Source: Candidatus Roseilinea sp.
GTDB taxonomy: Bacteria > Chloroflexota > Anaerolineae > J036 > Brachytrichaceae
Direction of reading: 5' to 3'
Length of the DNA stretch: 64,000 nt
Assembly: GCA_025998955.1 (NCBI GenBank)
Contig: AP024676.1
Coordinates: 3,038,001-3,102,000 of the forward strand
Shown: piece by piece, positions 44,871 to 53,256 of the stretch
Layout of the letters: each line of letters starts with the position of its first letter
Position numbering within the stretch: position 1 is the first letter of the stretch
Notes under the pieces: model-generated
The model's database searches: none
What the model was told of the DNA's origin: nothing
The model's input: only the letters and a program-made list of their open reading frames with translations
Translations under genes and position numbers: made by a program

Positions 44871-45974
44871 TCACTGCTCGATCTTGACGCCCAGACGCGC
44901 GGCCATTTGCGCGATCTGTCCAGTGATCGCATCGGCGCGGTCTTGCGCCTCCTTGCCGAGCACGTCAGCTTCTTCGGGCTTGAAGCGCTTGCCGCCGATC
45001 TCTTGCTTGTGCACATCGGCGACGAACGCCTTGAGGTCGCTCAGGCCACGCCGAACGGCATCGTCCTGCGCTGCGTCCACGCTGCGGATCATCGGGCTGA
45101 TGTTCTCGTGCACGACGAGCAAACTGCTCAGGATGTCCTGGATGTCGGCCAGGCGAGAGATTGCCACGAAGTCGCGCTGGGTGCTGGCCTCGCCAGAGAC
45201 GAAGCGCGAGTTCTTCCACGAGTCGAAGTATTCGCTCATCGTCGGCACCATCACCACCAGCGCGGTAAAGGCGTCGGACTCGGTCGGTGTCCACGCGCGC
45301 GCTGCCTCGGCCAGCTTGCCGGCTTGCTCATCCAGCGCGTCCACGCCACCTTTGAGCACGTTCGCGTCGGGCAGCGACTCGCCAAACGCAATTTGACCGT
45401 CACCGTTGAAGTCGAACTGGCCGGGGCTGCGGAAAGCTTCGAACGTGCCCCACAACGTGCTCTCAGTGACGCCGAACAGGTTGCCCGGCTTTTCTAGTAC
45501 GCGCCCATCGGGCAGCGTCACGTCAATCGGCGCCGGGTCTTGTGGGTCTTCCTCTTTGCTCGCGCCGGCATCCATGATCACGTCAAATTCGGCCAGCGAC
45601 GGTGTGCCGGCAACGATGCCTTCCATTTGCTCATACAGCGGCGAGGCGACCATCCACTGCTCACGCGCGGTTTGGATCAGCCCGATCACCTCATCTTTCT
45701 GCGTGGCAAACAGCACGGTGTAGTCGAAGTTGGCCTCCTTCGCTAGCGCATAGTAACGATCGCTGGTCTCTTTGAGCGCTCTGGTCGCCTGCCTGAGCTG
45801 GCCAGTCTTCTCGAGCAAGTAAGACTTGATGCCACTCAGATCGGCCGATTTGTTGGGTGCTGAGGGGGGCACGGTGGGGGCAACAACCGGCGGCGCAGTG
45901 CATCCGGCGATCGTCAATGTCAAAGCCATCGTTGCGGCAAGAAAAGGCGGAAAGTACCGGCGAAACTGGAACAT
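44871..45974 (-). CDS. EfeO/imelysin-like iron-uptake lipoprotein with an EF-hand loop
   Basis: A 367-residue lipoprotein; the lipobox LTIAGC puts the lipid-bearing Cys at residue 25. The rest is mostly helical and, by position before FTR1, is probably the iron-capturing partner (EfeO/imelysin type), though no exact imelysin HxxE motif was confirmed. Residues 188-199 (DFNGDGQIAFGE) are a perfect EF-hand calcium-binding loop. ATG 45974 is chosen because MFQFRRYFPPFLAATMAL is a clean signal peptide. A TATAGT -10 box lies 6 nt upstream and TTGATG 17 bp before that. The frame extends 10 codons further upstream. Confidence 0.75.
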   Translation of the reverse strand: MFQFRRYFPPFLAATMALTLTIAGCTAPPVVAPTVPPSAPNKSADLSGIKSYLLEKTGQLRQATRALKETSDRYYALAKEANFDYTVLFATQKDEVIGLIQTAREQWMVASPLYEQMEGIVAGTPSLAEFDVIMDAGASKEEDPQDPAPIDVTLPDGRVLEKPGNLFGVTESTLWGTFEAFRSPGQFDFNGDGQIAFGESLPDANVLKGGVDALDEQAGKLAEAARAWTPTESDAFTALVVMVPTMSEYFDSWKNSRFVSGEASTQRDFVAISRLADIQDILSSLLVVHENISPMIRSVDAAQDDAVRRGLSDLKAFVADVHKQEIGGKRFKPEEADVLGKEAQDRADAITGQIAQMAARLGVKIEQ

Positions 45975-45980
45975 GCGGTC

Positions 45981-46009
45981 ACTATAGGAAGATGCCCGAT
46001 GCACATCAA
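45981..46009 (-). promoter_or_regulatory. Promoter of the iron-permease operon (TTGATG - 17 - TATAGT)
   Basis: On the minus strand TTGATG (46004-46009) is separated by 17 bp from TATAGT (45981-45986), and the ATG follows 6 nt later. It is the most complete sigma-70-type promoter among the leaderless-type starts in the window. Confidence 0.6.
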
Positions 46010-46096
46010 TACCGGGTGTTCAAGCAGGGCTTTGCGGGTCGAGCAAGCGGGTTTTCAAGCCTACGAAAATTCGAGTTGCCAAAAGTAAAACGGATG

Positions 46097-46114
46097 GTTG
46101 GCAGGCCTGTCAAC
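46097..46114. promoter_or_regulatory. 18-bp near-palindrome, candidate operator for the iron regulator
   Basis: GTTGGCAGGCCTGTCAAC is an inverted repeat with a single mismatched pair. It lies between the EfeO-like gene and the divergent DtxR-family gene, which is where an autoregulator would bind. It does not resemble the classical DtxR/IdeR box, which fits the unusual regulator. Confidence 0.35.
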
Positions 46115-46198
46115 TTTTCGTTGAATTCGGAGTTACGCCAGGAATTGATGCACGGCGCTTTACGCCTTGCGACATCGTCGTTACATTACCGGCCTTGG

Positions 46199-46909
46199 AT
46201 GCCGGGCACTGATGGGCCTTCCGCAGCGTCACATGCAACGCAAATGTTGCTGAAAGAGGTGCTGCTGCAGTCGCTAGAAGACAAACGCGTCACGCTGGGT
46301 AAGTTAGGCGAACAGCTAGGCGTCAGTCCACCGGCCGTTTCGCGGCGCGTGCAACGGCTGGTGCGGCGCGGTTATCTGGAGCGCGACGGCGCGTGTGGGC
46401 TACGCTTGACCGATGCCGGGCTGAGGATCGCGCTCTATGCGCTGCGCAAGCAGGAGATCTTCGAGGCGTATCTGGTGCGCGAATTCGACTACCGGTGGGA
46501 TGAGGTGCGCCCGGCCGCGGCTGGTGCGCTACGTATGGATGACGCGTTGATCGAGCGGATGTATGCGCAGATTGGCCGACCGCTGCGATGTCCGCACGGC
46601 CTGCCCATCCCTGCGCGCGATGGACGCTTTCAGTTGCCCCAAGCTGTGCCGCTGAGCGAATGGCCGTCAGACCAACCTGCAGTCGTGAGTTACGTGCTGT
46701 CGAGCAATGGAGAGATGCTGCGCTACCTGGCCGAGCTGGAGCTGATGCCCGGCGTATACCTGGCTTCGGTCACCCGCATTCCGTTTGGCGATTCGATCAA
46801 GGTGCAGATCGAGCGTGACCGCTCGACGCGTGAACACGTCGTTGGCGCGGCGCTGGCACGAATCGTCTTCGTGGAAGCCGCGCCAGTGCCCAAAGCGAGA
46901 CCGCATTAG
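46199..46909 (+). CDS. DtxR/IdeR-family transcription regulator lacking most metal ligands
   Basis: A 236-residue protein. Residues about 13-62 are the winged helix (LKEVLLQSLEDKRVTLGKLG, VSPPAVSRRVQRLVRRGYLE), followed by the DtxR dimerisation region with CPHGLPIP, and a C-terminal FeoA/SH3-like domain. Aligned to DtxR, His79 becomes Gln85, His98 falls at Arg104/Pro105, and Cys102, Glu105 and His106 become Ala107, Ala110 and Leu111. Only Met10 (Met16 here) and Glu83 (Glu89 here) remain. It may sense something other than Fe/Mn, or nothing. ATG 46199 is chosen for its TACATT box (11 nt upstream); ATG 46148 with AGGA is possible. Confidence 0.75.
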   Translation: MPGTDGPSAASHATQMLLKEVLLQSLEDKRVTLGKLGEQLGVSPPAVSRRVQRLVRRGYLERDGACGLRLTDAGLRIALYALRKQEIFEAYLVREFDYRWDEVRPAAAGALRMDDALIERMYAQIGRPLRCPHGLPIPARDGRFQLPQAVPLSEWPSDQPAVVSYVLSSNGEMLRYLAELELMPGVYLASVTRIPFGDSIKVQIERDRSTREHVVGAALARIVFVEAAPVPKARPH

Positions 46910-47085
46910 CCGAACGCATTCACACCGCCTTGACAATCGAAGGCGCCTCATTAATTCATTGAGAAGCCGTGCTGCGTCGGTGCTGCGCCGAGTTCCGGCG
47001 GCAGCAGCCCCAGCGCCTCTTTAGTGTTGCCGGTCGAGCTGCCGAAGAAGACACCGATTCTTTCTATGTCGTTCGTGGACATTGC

Positions 47086-47514
47086 TTAGTTCAGCGACCA
47101 GTCGTGCACCCACCGCGAAACGAGCGCCGAGCTGGTAGGGGTATCGGCCGAGGCGCTCATCGCCCCCAGAGCTTCTGCACACAGGTCGAACAACAGGTTG
47201 AACGCGCCTTCGCCAAGGCAGAACAGTGTGCCGTCGAAGTACACGGCGATCACGGCGTGCTCATGAATCAGCAACGTCTGGCGTGCAGCGCTCTGTTTGG
47301 CCAGCACTACGACCTGCCCTGCACTGCGCACCAACTCGACGAGGGCATCGCGCAGCAGCGCGGTGAACTGGTCGAAGTCATCTCGCGTCATCACCAGCGC
47401 CAGCATGCCGAAATCGAGTTGAATCTGGCCGTTAGGCGCTTCGAACACGCACCAGCCCGGCGCGTTCGTCGCAAGCAGCCGAAAGCAACTTTCATTTCCA
47501 TGGTTCTCATTCAC
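47086..47514 (-). CDS. Hypothetical protein downstream of the heme-type ABC importer
   Basis: A 142-residue soluble protein without a family I recognise. It has a beta-rich middle (GQIQLDFGMLALVMTRDDFD, QVVVLAKQSAARQTLLIHEH) that looks like a small alpha/beta domain. It starts 4 bp after the hmuV-like stop on the same strand, so it is likely the last gene of the importer operon and possibly related to heme handling. The 176 bp between it and the DtxR-family gene hold no gene that I can see. Confidence 0.6.
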   Translation of the reverse strand: MNENHGNESCFRLLATNAPGWCVFEAPNGQIQLDFGMLALVMTRDDFDQFTALLRDALVELVRSAGQVVVLAKQSAARQTLLIHEHAVIAVYFDGTLFCLGEGAFNLLFDLCAEALGAMSASADTPTSSALVSRWVHDWSLN

Positions 47515-47518
47515 AGCT

Positions 47519-48358
47519 TCACTCCATCGGTGCCGGCTGGCTCAACGGCGATACCGGCGCAACCAGCGGACAGTCGAATGCCGGATGCGGCAAGACTTGC
47601 GCGCGCATGTCGAACACGCGTTGGAGCAACAACTCGTTCAGCACGGCGCTCGGCGGACCGCTGGCGACCACTTTGCCGCGCTGTAATACGACGAGGTAGT
47701 CAGCGTATTGAGCGGCCAGGTTCAAGTCGTGCAGGATGGCAAAGATGCCCATGCCCTGGCGCGCCAAAGAGCGGGCGACCGCTAGCGCAATGTGCTGATG
47801 GGCAATGTCGAGGCTGTTGACCGGCTCGTCGAGCAACAGATAGCGCACTGCATCGTCTTCAGGACCACCGGCGTCGCCTAGCACTTGCGCCAACGCACGC
47901 GCCATCTGCACCCGCTGGCGTTCGCCGCCCGAAAGCGACGTGTAAATCCGCTCTGCCAAATGATCGGCTTCCACCATGCGCATCGCATGCCGGGCAATCT
48001 CATAATCCACTGGCCGCTCAACCCCGCCGCAATGCGGCATGCGTCCCATGAGCACAACGTCAATCACAGCGAAAGGGAAGTTGAGAAACGAATCCTGCAG
48101 CAGCACGGCGCGCCGCTTGGCGAGTTCGATGGGCCGCCATGACCGTAGCGGCTTGCCATCCAGTCGCACATCCCCGGAAGCGGGCGAAAGGTCGCCCGCC
48201 AGCGCTGCCAACAACGTGCTCTTGCCGGCGCCATTCGGGCCGAGCACGCCCACCACCGCACCTGGGACGATCTCCATTGAGACATCCTGCAGCGCCCAGC
48301 GATCACCTCTACGGACAGAGATGCTGCAGGCGCAGTAAGCTGATGCTTTCGACGTCAT
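47519..48358 (-). CDS. hmuV: Heme/iron-chelate ABC transporter ATP-binding protein
   Basis: A 279-residue ATPase of the FepC/HmuV/BtuD type. The Walker A motif is GPNGAGKSTLL, the signature LSGGERQRVQMARAL, the Walker B region YLLLDEPVNSLD, and the switch His lies in AILHDLNLAAQYAD. The Q-loop region (LLQDSFLNFPFAVIDVVLMG) fits the HmuV subgroup. ATG 48358 overlaps the permease stop (ATGA), which fixes the start; the frame runs 12 codons further up. The substrate could be heme, a siderophore or cobalamin. Heme is favoured by the cluster. Confidence 0.88.
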   Translation of the reverse strand: MTSKASAYCACSISVRRGDRWALQDVSMEIVPGAVVGVLGPNGAGKSTLLAALAGDLSPASGDVRLDGKPLRSWRPIELAKRRAVLLQDSFLNFPFAVIDVVLMGRMPHCGGVERPVDYEIARHAMRMVEADHLAERIYTSLSGGERQRVQMARALAQVLGDAGGPEDDAVRYLLLDEPVNSLDIAHQHIALAVARSLARQGMGIFAILHDLNLAAQYADYLVVLQRGKVVASGPPSAVLNELLLQRVFDMRAQVLPHPAFDCPLVAPVSPLSQPAPME

Positions 48359-49419
48359 AGCACGCTCCGCCTGCGATCGCGCAGGAGCAGCCACAGGAAG
48401 AATGGCGCGCCTAGCGTCGCTGTGACGATGCCGATGGGCAGCTCGGCAGGCGCGACGATCGTGCGTGCGATCAAATCGGCGGCCAACAACAGCGTTGCGC
48501 CTAACAACGCTGCTCCTGGCAACACACCGCGATGATCGGGACCCATCAGCAAGCGCAGCAGGTGCGGCACGATCAAGCCGATGAAACCGATGATGCCGGC
48601 CAGTGCTACCGCCGCGCCGACCGCTAGCGAGACGAGCATAACGACCCAGCGTTTTGTGCGCTCCACGTCGAAGCCCAGGTAACGCGCCTCAGCCTCGCCC
48701 AGCGCCATGGCGTTGAGCGCGCGCGCCAGCCGCGGCATAAGCATGATGGCGACAAACGCGAAGGGCGCGATAGCTGCGACGCTGCGCCAGGTTGCCCCGC
48801 CAATGCTGCCCAGAGTCCAGAATGTGATGTTACGCAGTTGAGCATCGGTCGCGATGAAAGTGAGGAAACCAGTGCCTGCTCCAAGGAGGGCATTCATCGC
48901 GATGCCGGCCAGCAGCATCGTTGCCACTATCGTCCTGCCGTTCACGTTCGCCAGGCGGTAGATGATGACCGTGGCGCCCACTGCGCCGACAAAGGCAGCC
49001 ACCGGCAAAGTGAACGGACCCAGTTGCTTGTAGAGCGTATCGGCGAAGCTCACACCGAGCACGATCGTTGCAACAGCGGCCAACGCCGCGCCGCTGCTCA
49101 CGCCGATTAGACCTGGATCGGCCAGCGGATTGCGAAACATGCCCTGCATAGCTGCGCCGGAGACCGCGAGCGCTGCGCCGATCATCGCCCCCATCAGTAC
49201 GCGCGGGATGCGGATGGCTACTAACACTGCGGCTTGCTGCTGCTCAAAGGGCACGACCAGCGTTGGCGGCAACGGCAGGTTGATCTGGTAGGCGAGGATA
49301 GCGAGCGCCTGCGACGGCGTAATGCCTACTGCCCCAATGCCGATCGAGGCGAGCACCACGACAAAAAGCAGGACAGCAAGCGCGACGAGTGCACTACGCC
49401 TCCGGGTAGCACTCGTCAT
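48355..49419 (-). CDS. hmuU: Heme/iron-chelate ABC transporter permease (FecCD/HmuU family)
   Basis: A 354-residue permease with about ten membrane segments. FecCD landmarks are present: IRIPRVLMGAMIGAALAVSG, MQGMFRNPLADPGLIGVSSG, GFIGLIVPHLLRLLMGPDHR, and the C-terminal APAELPIGIVTATLGAPFFL. ATG 49419 gives a natural N-terminus (MTSATRRRSALVALAV); the frame is open 53 codons further up, but that part looks non-coding. It is followed by hmuV with a 4-bp overlap. A hairpin separates it from the binding-protein gene. Confidence 0.9.
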   Translation of the reverse strand: MTSATRRRSALVALAVLLFVVVLASIGIGAVGITPSQALAILAYQINLPLPPTLVVPFEQQQAAVLVAIRIPRVLMGAMIGAALAVSGAAMQGMFRNPLADPGLIGVSSGAALAAVATIVLGVSFADTLYKQLGPFTLPVAAFVGAVGATVIIYRLANVNGRTIVATMLLAGIAMNALLGAGTGFLTFIATDAQLRNITFWTLGSIGGATWRSVAAIAPFAFVAIMLMPRLARALNAMALGEAEARYLGFDVERTKRWVVMLVSLAVGAAVALAGIIGFIGLIVPHLLRLLMGPDHRGVLPGAALLGATLLLAADLIARTIVAPAELPIGIVTATLGAPFFLWLLLRDRRRSVL

Positions 49420-49420
49420 A

Positions 49421-49454
49421 CTAGGCCAAGTAGGTAATCTCAGACCTAGCCTAA
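49421..49454 (-). promoter_or_regulatory. TTAGGCTAGG half-site upstream of hmuU (weak candidate iron-regulator site)
   Basis: On the minus strand TTAGGCTAGG (49445-49454) matches the left half of the classical DtxR/IdeR box. The right half is not properly present; a loosely related CCTAGT follows 18 bp later. It lies just before the chosen hmuU start. Weak evidence only. Confidence 0.25.
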
Positions 49455-49514
49455 TGCGGCGCACTTCATGCTGAGAATCAGCTGGGCGGGTGACCATGGC
49501 GACAATTGGGTCTA

Positions 49515-49556
49515 GGGCGCGCCGGCAACTCGAACGATTGCAGTGCCGGCGCGCCC
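49515..49556 (-). terminator. 13-bp GC-rich hairpin between the binding protein and permease genes
   Basis: GGGCGCGCCGGCA (49515-49527) pairs perfectly with TGCCGGCGCGCCC (49544-49556) with a 16-nt loop. No T-run follows on the minus strand, so it may act as a message-stabilising or attenuating hairpin, as in livK-livH. Confidence 0.6.
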
Positions 49557-49619
49557 CTCCCCTGTTCAAGGAGGTCAAGCAGGTCAGGGAGAGAAGGGAT
49601 AGCTATTCAAGCCCTGAGG

Positions 49620-51092
49620 TTATTGCTTCAATTCCGGGTTGAGAAGATAGATCAGGTCAATCACTGCTTTGCCCAGCCGCGGGCCGAACGCAAGCAGGTA
49701 CTCATCATCCATGTCAACGACGCGCTTATTCTGGCCGGCCGGCGTCTGGGCGATACCTGGCTCTTTCAGCAGCCCCTCGATGCCGCCTACACTTTGCAAC
49801 CCACGGGTCAACATCAAGATGACGTCCGGGGCGGCTGCAACCGCGGCCTCGGCAGTGAGTGGCTTGTAGTTTTCGTAGCCGGTGACAGCGTTCTCACCGC
49901 CGGCCAGCTCAATCATGGTGTGCGCGCCGGTCTTCAAGCCTGCGACTTGCGCCGTGCCCGCGCCGCGCGCGTAGATGAACATGACCTTCGGCTTGATCTT
50001 CACTCGCTTGAGCAACTCGCCGGCTTTCTCCAGGTCGGCGTCAAGTTCCTTCACCAGCGCCGCTGCCGCTTCGTCCTTGCCCAGTGCCTTGCCGAAGGTG
50101 AGGATCTTGGCCTTGGCGCCCGCGACGGTGTCCTCATCTTTCACAATCAACACCGTCACGCCACTGTCGCGTAGTTGCTGGATGGCCTCAGGCGGGCCGG
50201 CTTCATCCGTCGCCAGGACAAGCGTTGGCTTGAGTGAGAGCACGCCTTCAGCAGCCAGCCGGCGTTGATAACCCACTTTCGGCAACGCCTCCACCTTCTC
50301 CTGCGGATACGTGCTGCTGGTATCCACCCCGACAACCTGATCGCCTGCGCCCAACGCAAACACGATCTCGGTCACCGGTCCGCCTAGCGACACGATGCGC
50401 GAAGCATCCTTGATCTCGACATCGTTGCCTTGGGCATCTTTGACAAGGATCGGCGTGGTGGCCGCCGGCTGAACGGCAGCCGCAGGCGGTAAGATAACCT
50501 TGTCAATCACATGGATCACGCCGTTGCTGGTCTCGATGTCGGCCTGCACTACTTTGGCGTCGTTGATCATCACCATGTCGCCTTCTACCTTGATGGCGAT
50601 CTTGCTGCCCTGCACGGTCTCGGCTTCAGTCAGCTTGACCACATCGGCAGCCATCACCTTGCCGGGCACGACGTGGTAGGCCAGAATGGCAGCCAGCTTC
50701 TCTTTGTTCTCCGGCTTGAGCAGGTCATCTAGCGTCGCCTGGCCAAGCTGCGCGAATGCGTCGTCGGTCGGCGCGAAGACAGTGAACGGGCCGGCGCCCT
50801 TCAGCGTATCCACTAAGCCGGCCGCTTGCACGGCGGCCACCAGCGTCTTGAAGCGGTCAGCGGCGACGGCCGTGTCCACAATGTCGTTCATGGCCTGCGC
50901 AGCCTTAGGCGCCTCAGTTGCAGAAGGTGCAGAAGTGGGAGTGGCTGGCGCTTCGGTGGCAGCTGGCGGCGCTTCAGTTGCTGCCGGGGCAGCAGGTGCC
51001 GCAGGCGTGGGCACGGCGCAGCTAACCAAGAAGGCAATCGTCACAAGCGCGCTCACAAGAGATGCGCATTTCATCTTTATCAGGTCATTCAT
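49620..51092 (-). CDS. Fasciclin domain fused to a heme/iron-type ABC substrate-binding protein (lipoprotein)
   Basis: A 490-residue lipoprotein. The signal peptide ends at LVSC (Cys25), followed by an Ala/Pro/Thr/Glu linker. Residues about 68-203 are a complete fasciclin (FAS1) domain ([50 protein letters not shown]). Residues about 225-490 are a class III periplasmic-binding domain of the HmuT/BtuF type ([55 protein letters not shown]). ATG 51092 is chosen; ATG 51074 also keeps the signal peptide. The frame extends to 51290 without coding character. FAS1 may tether the receptor to glycans or matrix, or bind heme itself. Confidence 0.88.
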   Translation of the reverse strand: MNDLIKMKCASLVSALVTIAFLVSCAVPTPAAPAAPAATEAPPAATEAPATPTSAPSATEAPKAAQAMNDIVDTAVAADRFKTLVAAVQAAGLVDTLKGAGPFTVFAPTDDAFAQLGQATLDDLLKPENKEKLAAILAYHVVPGKVMAADVVKLTEAETVQGSKIAIKVEGDMVMINDAKVVQADIETSNGVIHVIDKVILPPAAAVQPAATTPILVKDAQGNDVEIKDASRIVSLGGPVTEIVFALGAGDQVVGVDTSSTYPQEKVEALPKVGYQRRLAAEGVLSLKPTLVLATDEAGPPEAIQQLRDSGVTVLIVKDEDTVAGAKAKILTFGKALGKDEAAAALVKELDADLEKAGELLKRVKIKPKVMFIYARGAGTAQVAGLKTGAHTMIELAGGENAVTGYENYKPLTAEAAVAAAPDVILMLTRGLQSVGGIEGLLKEPGIAQTPAGQNKRVVDMDDEYLLAFGPRLGKAVIDLIYLLNPELKQ

Positions 51093-52040
51093 AGTCCAAT
51101 ACACCTCAGCAGTCTTACGAAGTTCTGACGAGCAGGCAGCGCAGGCCTGCTCATCACTCAGGAGTGTATGGAGTTCGATCGTGCAAGGAATCCCCAGCTG
51201 TTCACGGCGAACGTTGCGCCGGAGATAGGCTACAACTTGTGGGACGAAATGCCCGAGGTTGATGCGGGTTAATGGAGCCATGTGCTTCATGTCTGCAACC
51301 CGGCGCGCGGCTCTACAAGCGGATTGCGCGAGCGATTAAAAGCGTTGCGGCCAGCATCCGGGCTAACGTGGCCAAATCTGCATGTGCTATCCGGTAAGCC
51401 ATGCACAGCACAATCAGCGAACAGGTAGCCAGGCCGACTTCGGCGAAGCAGCGCTTAGAGTCGTTGACACAAATGAAGCGCTTATTTAGGCGAGGCGTGG
51501 TCACAAATCAGGCGGCCTTGAGAAAGGCTTTCAAGCCGAGATTAAGCGGCAAGTCATGCTCATGACGATACAGCTGCAGCCTGCGCCAGCTACACTCAGC
51601 GCCCAGTGTGAACGCAGTGATCAGCGTGACGGGGGCGCATGACCCCAGCGTGCCAAGCACGCCTTGATACCTGCACGGCTTCCTTTTCTGGGTAATGAGC
51701 AAAGGATTGATCGGTTGCAGCCCAGGCAATGACCTGCTTGCACAGTCAATCGCTCACCCACCGTAACAGGCATGACAGTCACGCCAGGGATCTTCTCAGA
51801 CAGTCGAGTGTGGCGCAAAGTCCCTTGCAGTCGTCGAGTTCGCTGTCAGTCAAGAATTTCGGCTTGTGCACGATGCGACGAAAGTAGACAAACGGCCGCT
51901 CACAATACTTCGGCTCCAGGGAATCACCCTAGTCCTGCGACATCCGTCTTGAGCTGTGCCACATCAGCCTTGAGCACCGCAGCGTCGGCATCTTGCGCGA
52001 CGCGATCCAAACGCTCATAGCGTAAAGTTCCGGCGCAGGC
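51093..52040. other. Region of about 950 bp without an intact gene, possibly gene remnants
   Basis: Only short overlapping minus-strand frames are present (about 60-75 codons at 51313-51504, 51508-51729 and 51621-51818), ending at several stops. Some have coding-like sequence (VLGTLGSCAPVTLITAFTLG, then ECSWRRLQLYRHEHDLPLNL; FICVNDSKRCFAEVGLATCS). This pattern suggests one or two old genes broken by frameshifts, perhaps a transposon, but I cannot name a family. The part nearest 51092 is the leader of the FAS1-binding-protein gene. Confidence 0.4.
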
Positions 52041-52628
52041 TCACACGCGCCAGATCACTTTGTCTTCGATAGGCGAGCGACCGGCCTGCGGGACGACGCC
52101 GCTTGCCGGCCGGCCCACGAACAAGAAGCCGAGCAGCTTCGAAGGCGGTTTCAGTCCAACCAGGTCGAGCACGCACTCATGGCGCACGATCTCGCCGCTC
52201 GTCCACTTACACGCGTAGCCCATGCTGTGCGCCATCAAGTGGATATGCTGCGCGGCGATCGCGACCGATGCCAGGTCTTCCCACTCCGGCATCTTGTCTT
52301 TGCCGGTGCGCAGCATGCCCAAGCTGATCCAGACCGGCGCGGCAAACGGGCGTTCGCGCTGGGCTTGTTCCGCCTTTGGATCGTACTTCTCCGGCGGGGT
52401 AAGCAGGCGATAGGCTTCGGCAAAACACTCGCCAAGCGCCGCTCGCGACTCCCCGGCAAACACGCAGAAGCGCCACGGCTCGGTCATACCATGCGTCGGC
52501 GCCCAGCGCGCGGCTTCCAGCATCAACTTCACATCGTCGATGTTGACCGGCTCGGGTGAAAGCTCCTTGAGCGCGTAGCTGCGACGCTCACAGATGATGT
52601 TCAGCAAGACGTGCACTGCGTCATTCAT
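52041..52628 (-). CDS. Nitroreductase-family flavoprotein
   Basis: A 195-residue FMN-dependent oxidoreductase. The N-terminal RRSYALKELSPEPV (with Arg-Arg-Ser FMN contacts), AARWAPTHGMTEPWRFCVFA and the C-terminal SIGxAx-like region (VAIAAQHIHLMAHSMGYACK, then GFLFVGRP) are typical. It would use NAD(P)H to reduce nitro compounds, quinones or other acceptors. Because it lies in the iron/heme cluster it might supply electrons for ferric or heme reduction, but this is inference. A TATCCT box lies 10 nt before the ATG. Confidence 0.9.
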   Translation of the reverse strand: MNDAVHVLLNIICERRSYALKELSPEPVNIDDVKLMLEAARWAPTHGMTEPWRFCVFAGESRAALGECFAEAYRLLTPPEKYDPKAEQAQRERPFAAPVWISLGMLRTGKDKMPEWEDLASVAIAAQHIHLMAHSMGYACKWTSGEIVRHECVLDLVGLKPPSKLLGFLFVGRPASGVVPQAGRSPIEDKVIWRV

Positions 52629-52668
52629 AGCTGCGAAAAGGATAACGCTTTCTGATCCGGCGCGCCGC

Positions 52669-53256
52669 TTATTCAGCCAGCTTCTGTCGGGCCAGCTTGG
52701 CCAGCTTGACGACTGCCGGGCGCAGTTGGCCGGGCTCGGTCAGCGGCGGGTCGAAGGCAATGCGCGCCGTCGCCTGCTTGCCCTGGCCGGTGACGCGCAG
52801 GTCGAAGCCATAGCGGTCGAGGGCGATTATCTCGGCGTCCTCGGCCCAGTCGAGACCGGCCAGCCCGCGCGCGTAGTCCAGCAAGTTGTTGCGGTGGTCT
52901 TCATTCATGTGCTGCATCGCACCAGCAGCAGTGTTGGCCAACACCGAAGTGTCGGCTTGCTGCCACGCCGGCAACCCGCCGTCCAGGGCGCTGGCGTTGA
53001 ACCCTCGCTTGCGCAACAAGGTTGCTGCGCGTTCCCCTAGCGACTGGCCGCGGTGCTCCATTTCGCAATATGTGACGACCAGCGCAGCAGCCGATAGCTC
53101 GCTCAGTCGGTCCTCCAGCTCGGCCAGCGGGATGTTGATTGCGCCGGGCACGTGGCCGGCAGCATATGCCTCTGGGTCCCGAACGTCAACCACCACCGGC
53201 GGATCTGCGCCGGCCAGGCGCTTCATCAGGACATGCGCGGAAATCATCGGCGTCAC
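52669..53256 (-). CDS. Rhodanese domain fused to DUF2470 (heme-utilisation-type) domain
   Basis: A 195-residue fusion. Residues about 10-100 are a rhodanese domain (VVVDVRDPEAYAAGHVPGAI). The catalytic loop should be CxxxxR; here Cys lies in VVTYCEMEHRGQSLGERAA, so the Cys is kept. Residues about 110-195 match DUF2470 (MQHMNEDHRNNLLDYARGLA, LDRYGFDLRVTG, RIAFDPPLTEPGQL), the C-terminal domain of HugZ-type heme-utilisation proteins. Start: GTG 53256 overlaps the DUF3054 stop (GTGA) with GGAG upstream; ATG 53247 is the alternative. Co-transcribed with DUF3054. Confidence 0.85.
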   Translation of the reverse strand: MTPMISAHVLMKRLAGADPPVVVDVRDPEAYAAGHVPGAINIPLAELEDRLSELSAAALVVTYCEMEHRGQSLGERAATLLRKRGFNASALDGGLPAWQQADTSVLANTAAGAMQHMNEDHRNNLLDYARGLAGLDWAEDAEIIALDRYGFDLRVTGQGKQATARIAFDPPLTEPGQLRPAVVKLAKLARQKLAE

